Positions 36,566-47,726 of a DNA stretch of 64,000 nt are shown piece by piece. Within the stretch, counting starts at the first letter, position 1, and every line of letters begins with the position of its first letter. Under the pieces are notes generated by a model. It ran no database searches. It saw only the letters and a list, made by a program, of their open reading frames with translations, and had not been told where the DNA came from. This DNA is from Basidiobolus ranarum (lineage: Eukaryota; Basidiobolomycota; Basidiobolomycetes; Basidiobolales), in contig JASJQH010006877.1 in assembly GCA_040143965.1 (NCBI GenBank), forward strand, positions 1-64,000. Direction: 5' to 3'. The translations under genes and the position numbers were made by a program.

Positions 36566-37868
36566 TTAGGAGTATGATAAGGAATCGATAGAATTCATTT
36601 CCTCAATCAAGAGTAAAACTTGCTCATAGATCACAAACATCCCCCCTGATTGTAAAGCAGTCCAAAAGACACGAGGTCCAATACCACGAAACAATCCTTT
36701 TATACCCTCTTGACGGTAATTCCATATCAGACCATCCACAATTCCTGTGTAGTATTTGTGTGGTACCCCTTTCTTTGACTGCGTAGGAGTTTTGACTTGA
36801 GTTTGAAGTAAGGTTTTCATCACATCTAACGGGGTAGTTATGGCACCAGCGGCACCACCAGCTAATGCACCAATTCCAATCTCAATCGGTAAAGAGAGTG
36901 GCTTGCTTTTGTTGGAGCGACCATCTAAGGATACTTTTTTAAGTTTTTCATAGAAAGCAAATTGTAGTGCAGAGAATGGAACATCTCGAAGAATAGTTGC
37001 CCTAAATCCATTATAAAGTGCTCTAAATCCATCATATTTAACAATCATTCGCAAGGCGTGTAGGGAGTTCTTATAATTGTATCCACTGGTGAAATTTGGG
37101 TTATTATATCTTCCTTGAAGCTGCATTCTTGTTTTTAAAACCTATATCATCAAGTCCTCATTAGTCATGCATTCTAAAAAATTTATATCGCAGTAACAGC
37201 GTCGCTTTACCTCAGATGGAACATAGATCACTGACGCGGCCAAGTCACCAATAGCCCCTAAGAATACAAGTTATCAGATAAATGTTTCGAAGAAAACTTC
37301 GTTATAAACATACCCGCTGCTAAATGACAGACACTATCAGGAATTCCTTTTTCTATACAGGTTCGTTTGACAAATTCGTAGGTTCCAAAGTAGATAGTTG
37401 TACCAGGGACTAAGAAAATAGGTCAGGAGAATTCTCAAATATGAACCAGTGGGACATTTCAACTTACTTGAGCCAGTCATTGCCGGTCCGATTCCACTAT
37501 AAAGTCCACGAGTAACACCCTCTTCACGTAAGATTGTTCGATATGCGTGAAACATATTTTCGTATTTTGGTGGAAATGGTTGACCTTGAAGTCTTGTTTT
37601 CACAGTATCAACGCTAATATGATCGAGATTAAAAAAATGAAGTAGTATTACTAAAAAGACACGGAAACTTACCTGTGCATGATGAAATCTGCGATGCTTC
37701 CACCCAAACCACCAGCTATTAGTACCTTTTAGAAATTAGTAAAGGTAACAAAGTATAAACAGGTAAGATATATGAAATACTCACATGTAGATAAGGCGGA
37801 TCAACGCTTTGTCCGTTTACACTATTAGTCATAGCTAATGGTTCTGGTACTGTAGATATCTCTGGCAT
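36566..37868 (-). CDS. Mitochondrial carrier family protein (Mme1/YMR166c-like)
   Basis: Six-span inner-membrane carrier. Start [20 protein letters not shown], then [18 protein letters not shown]. The three signature repeats are [12 protein letters not shown] (Ser in place of the first Pro), [13 protein letters not shown] and [12 protein letters not shown], each with the following G-type half-signatures ([42 protein letters not shown]). Five or so exons. A non-Pro first signature (HSxDTVKTR) is shared with yeast Mme1, which exports Mg2+, so that is the closest guess; substrate not proven by sequence. Confidence 0.9.
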
Positions 37869-38061
37869 GATAAATATAAACGTACAGAAGATTTATAATA
37901 GACCCAATATGAAGTCGGTTTTCGTTGGTTAAGGGGGGGAAGATGCAACTAGAAAGAACAAGGATTTAACGAATATAAAATAGAGCTTTTGCCTGAGTTC
38001 TCGTAAAAAATGGAACTTAAAAACAGTTATCTTACAGGGAAAAATTAAAAGAAAATCCAAA

Positions 38062-38334
38062 TTAAATCTTGCGGTTATATCTAAAAAGGTTCAGTTTGAG
38101 ATAAAAATGATTTCGTCGTTCTAGCAACCGTTTATACCCGCTTCTCAGACAAGTTAACGCCTTTACTACATTTATCAACTCGGTGAAGAAAATGGTAGCA
38201 CCGGGGCCAAAATTTTCATCAGATAATTTCATCATGTATATCGATGGTTTATTTTGGCTTAACTGAATATACCCGAGGTGGATGAGAAAAAAACTACGAT
38301 AGCAGTCCATATAAACCTCATTATATTTCCTCAT
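38062..38334 (-). pseudogene. Possible nucleotide-sugar transporter remnant
   Basis: A 90-codon frame contains SIYMMKLSDENFGPGATIFF and TELINVVKALTCLRSGYKRL, which resembles the first helices of SLC35A-type transporters (RYSR...YxxSTAVVxxExxKLxTCL). No exons encoding the other eight helices were found on either side, only 193 bp from the carrier gene. A truncated copy or an unrelated small protein; weak call. Confidence 0.3.
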
Positions 38335-38632
38335 TCGTCTGTGGCCTTGATGTTAGTGTCATTATGAGCATTCAGGGTGGCACACGTGAAGCTCCATTCT
38401 ATATTGCGGAATATAATGTAATATCGCAATACCTTGATTAACAAAAAAGTCTAGCGAGTTTCCATTCAGGGATCATATGAATCGGATTAAATTAGAGAGT
38501 ATTATATCATCATAAGCTTTGTTGGACACACTTCAAGATCCCTTTATTATCAACATTGAAACATCAAACATGAACTAAGAGAAAGTAAGCTCTGTATTTA
38601 CAGCAGTTTTTCAATATATATGAAAGCGGGAT

Positions 38633-39295
38633 TTAGATTTTAACTGGTTTGATATCTTTTCTAAATGCTTCTATCAGAGTTACGGGTAATTTAGCATATT
38701 TTGGGAAGCCAGGGTAGTCACCTTCTGGGAAAAGAACTCCCTTGACTAAGGCGGGGTAATCACCAGGTCTGAAGTAGGTTTGGGCTACTTTGTATCCTTT
38801 TTCATCTCCATGTTTAGCCTTGATGTTGACTAATGTTCCTGCAGCTAACCAGATACGTCTGCGTACATCCTCGTCAGGGAGACAGTGGGTTGGAAACTCC
38901 TGTAAATATTCCTCCTCCATAGTAGCAAAGTTAGGTGTGTGGAGTGTAGTAACATACTTATTTGATTGAGTTAAAGGAAGGGCCATGGCGAAAACAGAAA
39001 GTTTGGGATCCTTTGGGCATCCCGATGTTCTATCAACTAGGTCTTCAATCTCCTCTGATGGAATCTCTTCACTGTGGAGATAGCTTTCACCAGTCCAAAC
39101 AGCGGAGCTCATAATACCTGACGTATTTTCTTGGGTAGGCATGACAACATCGGAGGCAAAATCGATGGCATCTCTGTGGTCAATATAAAATGCGTAGATC
39201 AAAGTGAATAGAACAATCACTGGAGCTATGGAATAGACAATATTCACATAACTGTTACCACTGGTGCGATGATGGGTCTTTACTGTAGCAGGCAT
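38633..39295 (-). CDS. Orphan single-pass membrane protein
   Basis: Not recognised. One intronless ORF of 220 residues. A single hydrophobic span (VNIVYSIAPVIVLFTLIYAF) near residues 18-38 is followed by YIDHRDAID, then an acidic segment (SEEIPSEEIEDLVD) and a compact, apparently globular C-terminal half with conserved-looking aromatic and Gly/Pro residues (VLFPEGDYPGFPKYAKLPVT). It reads like a type II protein with a folded exposed domain. Codon use and lack of stops support a real gene. Confidence 0.7.
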   Translation of the reverse strand: MPATVKTHHRTSGNSYVNIVYSIAPVIVLFTLIYAFYIDHRDAIDFASDVVMPTQENTSGIMSSAVWTGESYLHSEEIPSEEIEDLVDRTSGCPKDPKLSVFAMALPLTQSNKYVTTLHTPNFATMEEEYLQEFPTHCLPDEDVRRRIWLAAGTLVNIKAKHGDEKGYKVAQTYFRPGDYPALVKGVLFPEGDYPGFPKYAKLPVTLIEAFRKDIKPVKI

Positions 39296-39777
39296 TGTAT
39301 GTTTACAAAAAAATAAGCAGAATTGATAACAACACTTCGACTCTAATCTGACAATTTATACCTATTCTATAATTTTCTGAAAGACACGTCACATTCAACC
39401 TAAAACTGATTTCGCCTCACTTGGTGCCGTAATTCATACGTTATGTTTTTCTTAAGGTGTCCATTTAATATCCCAACTAATATTCGAACAACAATGACGT
39501 ATATCATGACTCCAAATTAAGTTACTCATTTGTTGACGTAGGGTATCTAACTGATATATTGCTGGTTTATTGACATTGGAATACTAGGCAGCCATAAAGA
39601 GCAGGAGGCCAGCAATCATACTGTAATGTACATAGATATTTTGGCCGCTATCGTCATAAAAAATATGCGCTTATAACATGCAGATGAGTAAAGTCAAACT
39701 ATCGTTTCTTTATGCATAGGAAGCTCTCAATCAAGAGGCTTTGCCAATTTACTCTAATATCTAGAAACACTCAATAT
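39296..39777. other. Intergenic: promoter of orphan gene, 3' end of AAA ATPase
   Basis: 482 bp, AT-rich, no ORF or known element. Confidence 0.5.
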
Positions 39778-42700
39778 TTAATAAGGATGTGCAGGTGTCC
39801 AATCCTTCAAAGAAGGTGGACATATTTCCCTGGCCTTTCGTAGCTCCATTTCCCCAATCTATATTAAAGCAAGGTTTAAGTACGTACTATATATCAAATA
39901 ATAATAATACGTTGATTAGTGGATTACTTCAGTTGCGTCGACATCATGTCTGATACAAATGAGTGCTGCTTCGCGGCATAAATTCTGTAGATCCGCGGCT
40001 ATATGTTTGCAAAATTAGCGACGGTTTCTCAGATGGTAGAGGGTTTATCTTACCTGAAAATCCTTCAGTATCTTTACATAGTTCATCAAAATACTCGTTG
40101 CTTATTTTGATAGGCATCTGACTTGAAAATCCGGAAAGTATCTTCTCCCGCTGTGAGAGATTAGGCGGGCCAATATAGATGTGTTGGTCTAACCGGCCAG
40201 GGCGAAGAATGGCCGGATCTAGTGCATTGGGGCGATTGGTTGCTTGAGAGAGATGCAAAACTATCAGAAAAATGGATTAAAGATGTGATTGTAATAGAGG
40301 GAATACGATACCCGCTATGATCAAAATATCGGTAGTGGATTTGCTAAAAAACCCGTCCATTTCTTTACAAGTTCACCATGTTAATAAAACTACTTCCACA
40401 CAGAATTGACAATTAGGACTGATTCATATTTACCGGTCAATAAACTAGTAACTATTCGGTCTCCACTATTTTCGGATGTAAAAGTAGTTCCCCTGGTCGT
40501 GGCTAAAATATCAATCTATTTCCAGAAATACTTAGTGTTGATTCCGACCATTGTCATAGTTCAATTTTACCTGGTCAATAAATAGAATACATGGCGCGTT
40601 TGCTTTGGCACTGGCAAACATTTTTGCGATGTTCTTCTCAGATTCACCCACGATCATAGACCTAACTTGTGAACTCTAGCAAAATAAAATGCTCAGAACC
40701 CTCTCTTCTGTTCGTGAAGCACCTAGCAAAAATTACCTCAACCAAAATGAAATTTAGCCCTGTTTCAGCTGCTAATGCTGAGCACAACATGGTCTTTCCA
40801 ACACCAGGTGGTCCATAAACCAGCACTCCTCTGGGTGGCGTGATTCCTAGTTTATCAAAATCCTCTGGCTCGTGGAATGGAGAAATCACGGAGGCCTATT
40901 GTACCTGGGTTAGTAACAGGTGCGGAAGAAAGTGCATATGCATATACCACAATATTACCTTGAGATCAGTAATGATATCGTCCATCCCGAATATATCACT
41001 AAATCGGATATCGGGTGTCTAAGGAGGTAGTTCATTTAGAATGATCACAGTAGTGTGTATTTGAGGATAAACATAGACTACCTTGGTTTGAAATTCTCCA
41101 AGATTGGAAGGGTGGATCGTCTTCAGCGCTTCTAAAAATTGATTTAACGTGATTGTAGGCTATTTCATTGTTATTGGCTGAAATAGAATAAGAAGACATG
41201 AAATCAAACGTTGTACCAATTCATCTTCTTTGTTGCGCTGCTTAATGCTTGCAATCATAACATGTGTACATAGCGCACGCAAATCGGAAGGGACAAAGCC
41301 GTGGGTGATCTTACTAACACCCTCTATGATTTCATCTCGATTCTCTCCAAGTGGTAGGTCTAGCGATGTGGAATAAGCATAGGCCATATTACTGAAGTAA
41401 AAGAGGGAGAGGTGCGTACCTTTTGTGATCAGCCTTAAGACACGTTCACGTTGCTCCCACCGCGTATAGTTCAGCTCATAGAGGCAATCAAGTCTACCAG
41501 ATCTCATAAGACTAATGCTGATAGCATGAAGTCGGTTTGTAATGCCTGTACTCACAAAGAGCGTTAGTTCAAGTTCAACATCGGCATCTGCTTCACTTAC
41601 CAATAACGAACAGGTTTCGAGTAACACCGATCGAATCTATCATTCCAATTAATTTCGAAAAAAGTCGGCCTTCAACATCTGGATAATGATAGAGAGCATT
41701 AGACAGTTGTTTTTTCATCTCGTGTCCTAGAACTTACTGGTGGATTTCTTGAATTTGGGACTGGTGATGGTATCCAGTTCATCTAAAACCACAATGCCAA
41801 ACTTCGAATTGGAGATCTCATCGAATAAGCTTTCCAAGTATTTTTCACTTGACCCCTCCTCTAAGGAAATCATTAGAAAAGAAATAAAAAGTCGTAAGGT
41901 ATATTCTAATTACCGCTTTGGAACAACTCAGGACAACTAATAAAAATCGAAGGGAGTTTCGCTGAGTCTGTTCAATAAAAAATTGATCTTTAACATCATA
42001 AAAGTGATAACCGGTATTTTCTGCTTCTCCATTACCAATTATTGCTTGGGCTAGTGCGGTTTTGCCGGTACCAGGTTTCCCGGCTATAATCAGACCTTTT
42101 GATACTCTTTTAGACTCGATGTTTGTGTAAGAGTTTGTTATTAGCTTTACGACTTGTTCAACCGTATCTTCCAAGCCGCCAATGCTTTTTTGAATTTGAT
42201 CAATCCAATTATTAACGGATAAGATGTCACTTTCGTCTTTATCCTCTGCGATAGTACTATGATATAGCTGGGATAGTTCAATATTTGTCTTTTCAGATAT
42301 TGTTGCGAGTGTGTGGTTATCTGTTGGGCTATCGACTTGAATGTCCATAACTTGGCAATACTGTGTTCCATTGTAGTATGGAATTGGCACATATCCGCCT
42401 ACATATACCATGCTACCATATATTACCTCTTTGATTAAGTCAATCTGACATTCTGGAGGAGCAGGGAAGGTTGAATTGTCAGGAACGAAAGTCATTTCGG
42501 CTTCTGAATATCTTATAGGAGCAAGTAGTACAGAAGCTGCGCTCGGGAAAGGTCCTTTCTACAGAGTGAAACATTCATAAGAAATGAACAGTTAATCTTA
42601 GTCACTTGTTTACATAAAACTCCGAAAATTACTTGTAAGGTCCACTCGATTTCGACCATGTCTTCATAAGCATTATATTGAACATGTTCGTTGTTTATAC

Positions 42701-43057
42701 AGATTTGTAATCCAAGTGATGCGGCTGCTAAAGAGGACACGAGCATTTCTTGATTACTCTTCAAGGTTATCTCGGGACATGATCTGAAGAGTAATGAAGA
42801 TCCATTATGTTCCTGACAAGTAACGTTTACAATTTTTTGATTCTTTAGATTCTTAATTTGTAGCCAGGTACCCAATCGAAGTTTATTTTTAGTGATAAAG
42901 CTCCTGGTAACCCATATCTGATTTTGCTTTACACTATTTTCACCTATGATGCATATGTTAATAAGTTGTATTATTCTTCATTTAAGATTCCAGTAGTAAG
43001 TTAAGAACCATTTTCTGTCTCGTCAAAACAAGAAACAATAAAGGCTTTGTTCACCAT
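39778..43057 (-). CDS. Double AAA ATPase of AFG2 family (SPATA5L1/AFG2B-like)
   Basis: Likely a ribosome-biogenesis AAA protein related to Afg2/Drg1 and SPATA5L1. The ATG at 43057 gives [17 protein letters not shown], then [20 protein letters not shown], a Cdc48-like N-domain. D1: Walker [13 protein letters not shown], Walker [12 protein letters not shown]. Linker and second-region helix: [18 protein letters not shown]2: [20 protein letters not shown], Walker [34 protein letters not shown], sensor 1 [20 protein letters not shown] and [17 protein letters not shown]. The D2 Walker B reads [17 protein letters not shown], so the catalytic Glu is Gln (CAG at 40571-40573). About fifteen short exons. 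The C-terminus, after IRHDVDATE, ends in [19 protein letters not shown]. Roughly 800 residues by estimate. Confidence 0.88.
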
Positions 43058-43455
43058 GCCTTTTGTTCTATAAGGTCTATTGCGGGCCAAGTGTGCAGTT
43101 GATATTCACACTGTATGTTTTCGAATACTTGCAGCACGATTTAGGTTAATTTTCAGTTGAATTTCAAAAATTAGGATTGGTTTCGGTAATCTGGAAGTTA
43201 TATTCACTTTCACCAATGATTAAAATTTATTCGATCTCGGAGGCATACATTTGAGAGTTTTACATGAAGACTAGATTATCTGACGACAAGGAAATTTGAG
43301 AAACTTCGTGGCCCAACTTCCTCTTTGCTCTTTTAAAACAGATGAGTAGTAATCTCGAAAGGTACAATTTCACTTATTTTCTCTTCTGACCAAGATCTTT
43401 TTATCTAAAGTATGAGTTTGTTGCCTTACTTTGCTTACCCGAAAATAGACAAGCC
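43058..43455. promoter_or_regulatory. Divergent promoter: AFG2-like / EMC3
   Basis: 398 bp. Contains an upstream ATG at 43412 in another frame that runs over the EMC3 start; it may fall upstream of the transcript start. No TATA box stands out. Confidence 0.45.
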
Positions 43456-44510
43456 ATGTATTTGGATCCAGGTAAACTCCACATCAACCATTATATATTT
43501 CACCAAGAGTGTTCTAATTAGAAACGATAGCCATCCGTGACTGGGTCTTGATCCCAATTATGATTGTGATGATTCTCGTTGGTGTCTTAAGACATCAAGT
43601 AACTCTTTTACTCTCTGGAGAACCAAAGAAGCCTGATGTCAAAGCTATTCGAGAAAGGTATTTTTGTGTGAAGTTCTTATCAACTATAGTTTCTACCAAT
43701 ATATCTTTTCTGAACAACGCTGCTCATCTAAAATAGTAAAGCTTTGATGCGTGGCGCGATACTTCGTAATTCTGCCAATTTCATCCCTCAACAAGCCTTC
43801 CTTACTCGTCGAACATTCCTTACCAGTGCCTACGAATCAGGTGCTTATTTGAAGAACCCTGGAGCCACGAGCTCAGGTACCCCAAATCCCATGGCTGACC
43901 CAGCTGGTATGGAGATGATGATGGACGGTATGAAAAAGAACATGGCCATGATCATTCCACAGACAGTTATCATGGGCTGGATTAATTACTTCTTTTCTGG
44001 ATTCGTCTTAGGTATGAGAATATTACTTAAATAGCATCCACTTCGAATTATTTGTGTTAAGCTGATAATCTTTATAGTTCGTATTCCCTTCCCTCTAACC
44101 CTAAGATTTAAAAGCATGTTACAAAGAGGAGTTGAGACAGCAGATATGGATGTCGTGTGGGTATCTTCACTATCATGGTACTTTCTCAATCTGTTCGGTC
44201 TTCGTGGAATTTATACACTTATTCTTGGAGAAGATAATGGTAACTTACAATCCACTGGGTTACACTGTATTCATAGTACTTATCAATTACGTTGAAACTA
44301 GCTGCTGACGGTATGAAAGATATGCAAGCAATGGGTGGTATGAATATGACACCCACTGGACAGCCACAAGATTTCAACAAGCTTTACTTGGCAGAAAAAG
44401 AGAATCTCGAATTGATTCAACATGATTGGAATCTTGAAGATGTCGAGGATAGAGTGTTAAAGAAGTATGGTAGACCAAGCAAGATAGTTGTTCAACCCAA
44501 GAAAATTTAA
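43456..44510 (+). CDS. EMC3: ER membrane complex subunit 3
   Basis: Core Oxa1-superfamily insertase subunit of the ER membrane complex, which inserts tail-anchored and multipass proteins. Five exons (43456-43471, 43531-43657, 43737-44011, 44078-44239, 44302-44510), 262 residues, essentially the human length. First exon encodes MYLDP only, then [20 protein letters not shown] (TM1), [40 protein letters not shown] (TM2), [20 protein letters not shown] and [20 protein letters not shown] (TM3). The C-terminal helix has [20 protein letters not shown]. The intron right after 16 coding bases hid the start; an ATG at 43412 gives another frame and is not the start. Confidence 0.95.
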
Positions 44511-44915
44511 ATATTCTTCATCTTTTCCATTCACTTTTTTAACTGTCAATCTACTTCGCGCCTTTGATTTTTCGTTTCTATATATTCACGCACAATGTCT
44601 GTGTAGACAAAAAACGTAACTGTCACTTTTTTACTTGATATTTCATTTTTAATAAAAGGAAATCCTTTCGCTCAAATAGCTATACATATTGATTGTACAT
44701 TTTGGATGCAAGACAGAAATACAAATTACTGGAATGCTGCAACTAGAGAAAAGAGGCTAAACATGGAATAAAACAACTATGTGTTTTTGACTATGACTAC
44801 AGGACATTTGACATTATGAGTTATATACTCGCTTAACGAGCCCCAGATCAATCTGAATAAAAGATGCCAATTTAGTACAAGTATCCGCTTCGAAGAGATA
44901 AATTTGTCATCATAG
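44511..44915. other. Convergent 3' region
   Basis: 405 bp between EMC3 and the USP-type gene, T-rich; nothing else seen. Confidence 0.5.
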
Positions 44916-45531
44916 TTACTTCTTCATTCCTTCGTTGTTTCGAGTTCCAACTATCACCGCATCAACGTGTGGTAGGGAATTTATGTAATCTTCGATGATA
45001 GGTCCACTTTCTTTGGTTTCCTTTAGAGTTACCCATTCATACTGAACCTATTTAGGAGATTCGTTAATGATTCTTCTAATGTCGGGAATATGTAGGTATA
45101 TTCACCTTCTCTTTGAACTGCTCTAACCATGTTACACTTTCTTCGACAACTCTTTTCCCCTCTTCTTCGATATCATAATTGTTGGCTTTGTCCAAATCGT
45201 CCCTAAATGTTTAGTGATAGAGTTAATATTTATGTAAGAAAGACACAACTTTTCTAGAACTTCTTACAAGAAAGGAAGAGTGCGGGTTGGGTTCAAGCCT
45301 ATCGCGTGTATGAAGTAGAGTTTATAAGGGCATGCTAAACGAGTTACTAGGTCAATGGCGTAAGTAGCCACCTTTTTAGAGAGTTCACCTGAATCCAAGG
45401 CGACTACTAGGGTATAAGGACTTTCAAGAGATTAGCCTTTCATGTTCATAATGTTTCCCGAGTTACTTCTAGAAGTACCTTAGGAAATAGAGAAGAAGAT
45501 TTTCACAAAGTTCCACTTACTTGGTGTCCAT
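44916..45531 (-). CDS. Universal stress protein (UspA-fold) family
   Basis: Small single-domain protein of the USP/adenine-nucleotide alpha-hydrolase-like fold. Exon 1 is 11 nt (45521-45531), then exon 2 starts at 45420. Sequence: MDTNPYTLVVALDSGELSKK, VATYAIDLVTRL, CPYKLYFIHAIGLNPTRTLP, DDLDKANNYDIEEEGKRVVE and ESVTWLEQFKEKVQYEWVTL; it ends HVDAVIVGTRNNEGMKK. The N-terminal VVALDSxxxS and C-terminal VDAVIVGTR strands match USP proteins; the usual ATP-binding G-x2-G-x9-G(S/T) loop is shortened here, so nucleotide binding is doubtful. Stress role inferred by family only. Confidence 0.8.
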
Positions 45532-46011
45532 TATTCAAACTTGGTTGGTTGATATAAACAAGAGTCAATTTGAAGTTGTTACTAAATGGCATCCATTGCT
45601 TTTATTGAGTTTCATAGAAATGCTACAGTTTTAATCTAAAAGGAGACGAATTAAAAATTAAGGGCTCTGACAAGGTGATTCATAATGGATCGGATTTGGA
45701 CACGACTACGTAAACTTCGAAGATGCAATGTATCACCTTATTTTAATACCTGCCTCAAATATAATGCATACGTACATTCAGGCTCGTTAGAGGTAAATCC
45801 AAGCCACTAGCTCTAGCCAATCCGAATGATTAAATTAACTTATAACGAGCATGGGGCGGAACGTTTGGGTAGAACTACGACTAAATTTAGATGCTGTTTG
45901 CTCAGTCTGGAAGGCTTTCAATTGTGCTTTATTTGTTACCGGTCATATAAATTCCACTACTCCCCTTCTTATCACATAGAATTTGTTCACTGTACACACC
46001 TTAACACTCGT
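45532..46011. other. Intergenic, USP promoter side
   Basis: 480 bp. A 100-codon frame reading in from 45826 is open but probably 5' leader of the doubtful gene that follows. Confidence 0.4.
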
Positions 46012-46563
46012 ATGGTTGATTCAGCTGATCCTCAACGGCCTTTTATCGAAACTCCTGCTTTTAATAATTCTTCTACTCAAATACCATGTCAGCTGGGCCA
46101 AGGTCCCAAGGAGTTCCGACCTCAATGAAAAATATGTACGACTTTCAGAAACTCATGGAGTACTAAAATCCGATATTTTAAAACCCTACTCAATAATTCC
46201 TTCTCCATTGACCTTTGCTTGCAAGTATCAGACAAAGAAGGTAGATTTACTAAATTTTGTACAACATAGCAGATTGCTATCCACACCGCCGACTTCACCC
46301 ACGGACAATTCTCGTGATATAACTAATAATGTTTCAGATGTTCAGGAGAGTCCCGATACCACATATGTAAGGCTAACTGTCCGGGCTAACTGTCCCGTAC
46401 GTGGAAGCGTTTGCGGAAATTCTTGAATGAATTTACACGCATGATGATGATGTATGACTTCAATCCTTAAACAAGAATAGTTTTGAAATGGCTATGGCAA
46501 GTGTAGCACGATTGAGGCTAGACCAAGATGCTTATTCACAGCGTTTTAATCTAAAATGAGATG
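46012..46563 (+). CDS. Doubtful small spliced gene, function unknown
   Basis: Two overlapping open frames can be joined by one 46-bp intron (donor CAAG/gtccca near 46106, acceptor ctttcag near 46151). This yields MVDSADPQRPFIETPAFNNS, STQIPCQLGQ, ETHGVLKSDILKPYSIIPSP, LTFACKYQTKKVDLLNFVQH and SRLLSTPPTSPTDNS. A good donor (TAT/gtaagg) follows at 46365 and an acceptor (ttcacag) near 46541 gives a last exon RFNLK-stop. About 130 residues, Ser/Thr/Pro-rich end, no known domain. Could be a chance arrangement. Confidence 0.3.
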
Positions 46564-47726
46564 TAAAGTCGCGTTTGTAAATAAACCGATCCAGTGACAC
46601 CTGTGATATGCTGTAGAATGAATACTGTAAATAATTAACTCACTCTGGGACTTGGCTTTCCCGAAGATATAATAAGTTCTTTCCGAATGGGGATCTTCCT
46701 AAAGATAGTACGGTTGAATCTACCTTCACCATGAGAAAAGAATTGCAGCCTAGATCACCAACGACACTTGTATCCGAATTTACTTAATAATTTAAGCTAC
46801 TACTGAGCATTTGCTTTCTCTCCTCTTAACCAAAACGGTGCTTACCCAACCCTAGGCTGGCTGTTGGATTATTTAGTGTTTCATCTTAGCACTCTGTTAC
46901 TCTGATTTATGCGAATTGTTGGCACTTACCGCGGGAAATACGGACGTGGAATACAAGGAATTTGCTACCAGTCGACAGTTACTATTATAGCAGAAATACT
47001 ACTGCTCTGGCCAAGGTAGCAAATGGCACATTGTAATCCAGCATGGCAGTCAATGAATGATTTGTTCACGCTACGATTTTTGATGATCTGTGATTGAGAC
47101 AAGTAGCTCGCAAAGTACTAGTGTTACACATGCTTGTTTCATAAGGACCCTTGAAGGTTGTAATTCTACACATTAATCTTACTTGGCCCCTATGGTTAGG
47201 TATACGACCAGGAATAGAATGAAGTGATCTCTGCATCAACCTATACATTAACCTATGCATTCTACTAAGTTGTCAAAACACTTGGTCAAGCTTGGAGTTG
47301 TGTGGTGTGTAATCAGCCGATGCAGTTGAATTGATTTTCAAACTCGCCATCTTGTTTTTTGTCACATTGCGAAATCAAACTCGCCTGATTAAGCCATTGT
47401 TTGAAATATATGGGTCATGTGCATTTTAGATGGATCCTTCTATACAAGTCGTTTTATATAGTTAATTTGGACTTTTTCAGCTGCTTTTTACTGCTGATAT
47501 GACTGATATGCCGATACTCTCCACTCGATTTCTCGATTGGATCAGTTGCCAGTGACTTTGCTTTATCATTACTTAAACAATTGAAATTTCTTACCCTGCC
47601 TACAAATCAGTTCCCTTACTCTATAAACCTTTTCATTCCTTTACTGGTCATACCTCATAGAAACCTCAACAAGCATCTGCTACTTTTCCAATAGAATAAA
47701 GAAGTAATTCCTCTACCTCTTTAAGT
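46564..47726. other. Intergenic 1.16 kb
   Basis: No supported exon. Promoter of the amino acid transporter at the right end, with C/T-rich sequence from about 47640 to 47720 next to its ATG. Confidence 0.5.

Noticed and set aside
43412-43471. Upstream ATG as EMC3 start (MSLLPYFAYPK...)
   Set aside because: In another frame; the EMC3 family start MYLDPAIRDW is obtained from the ATG at 43456 with the intron at 43472-43530.
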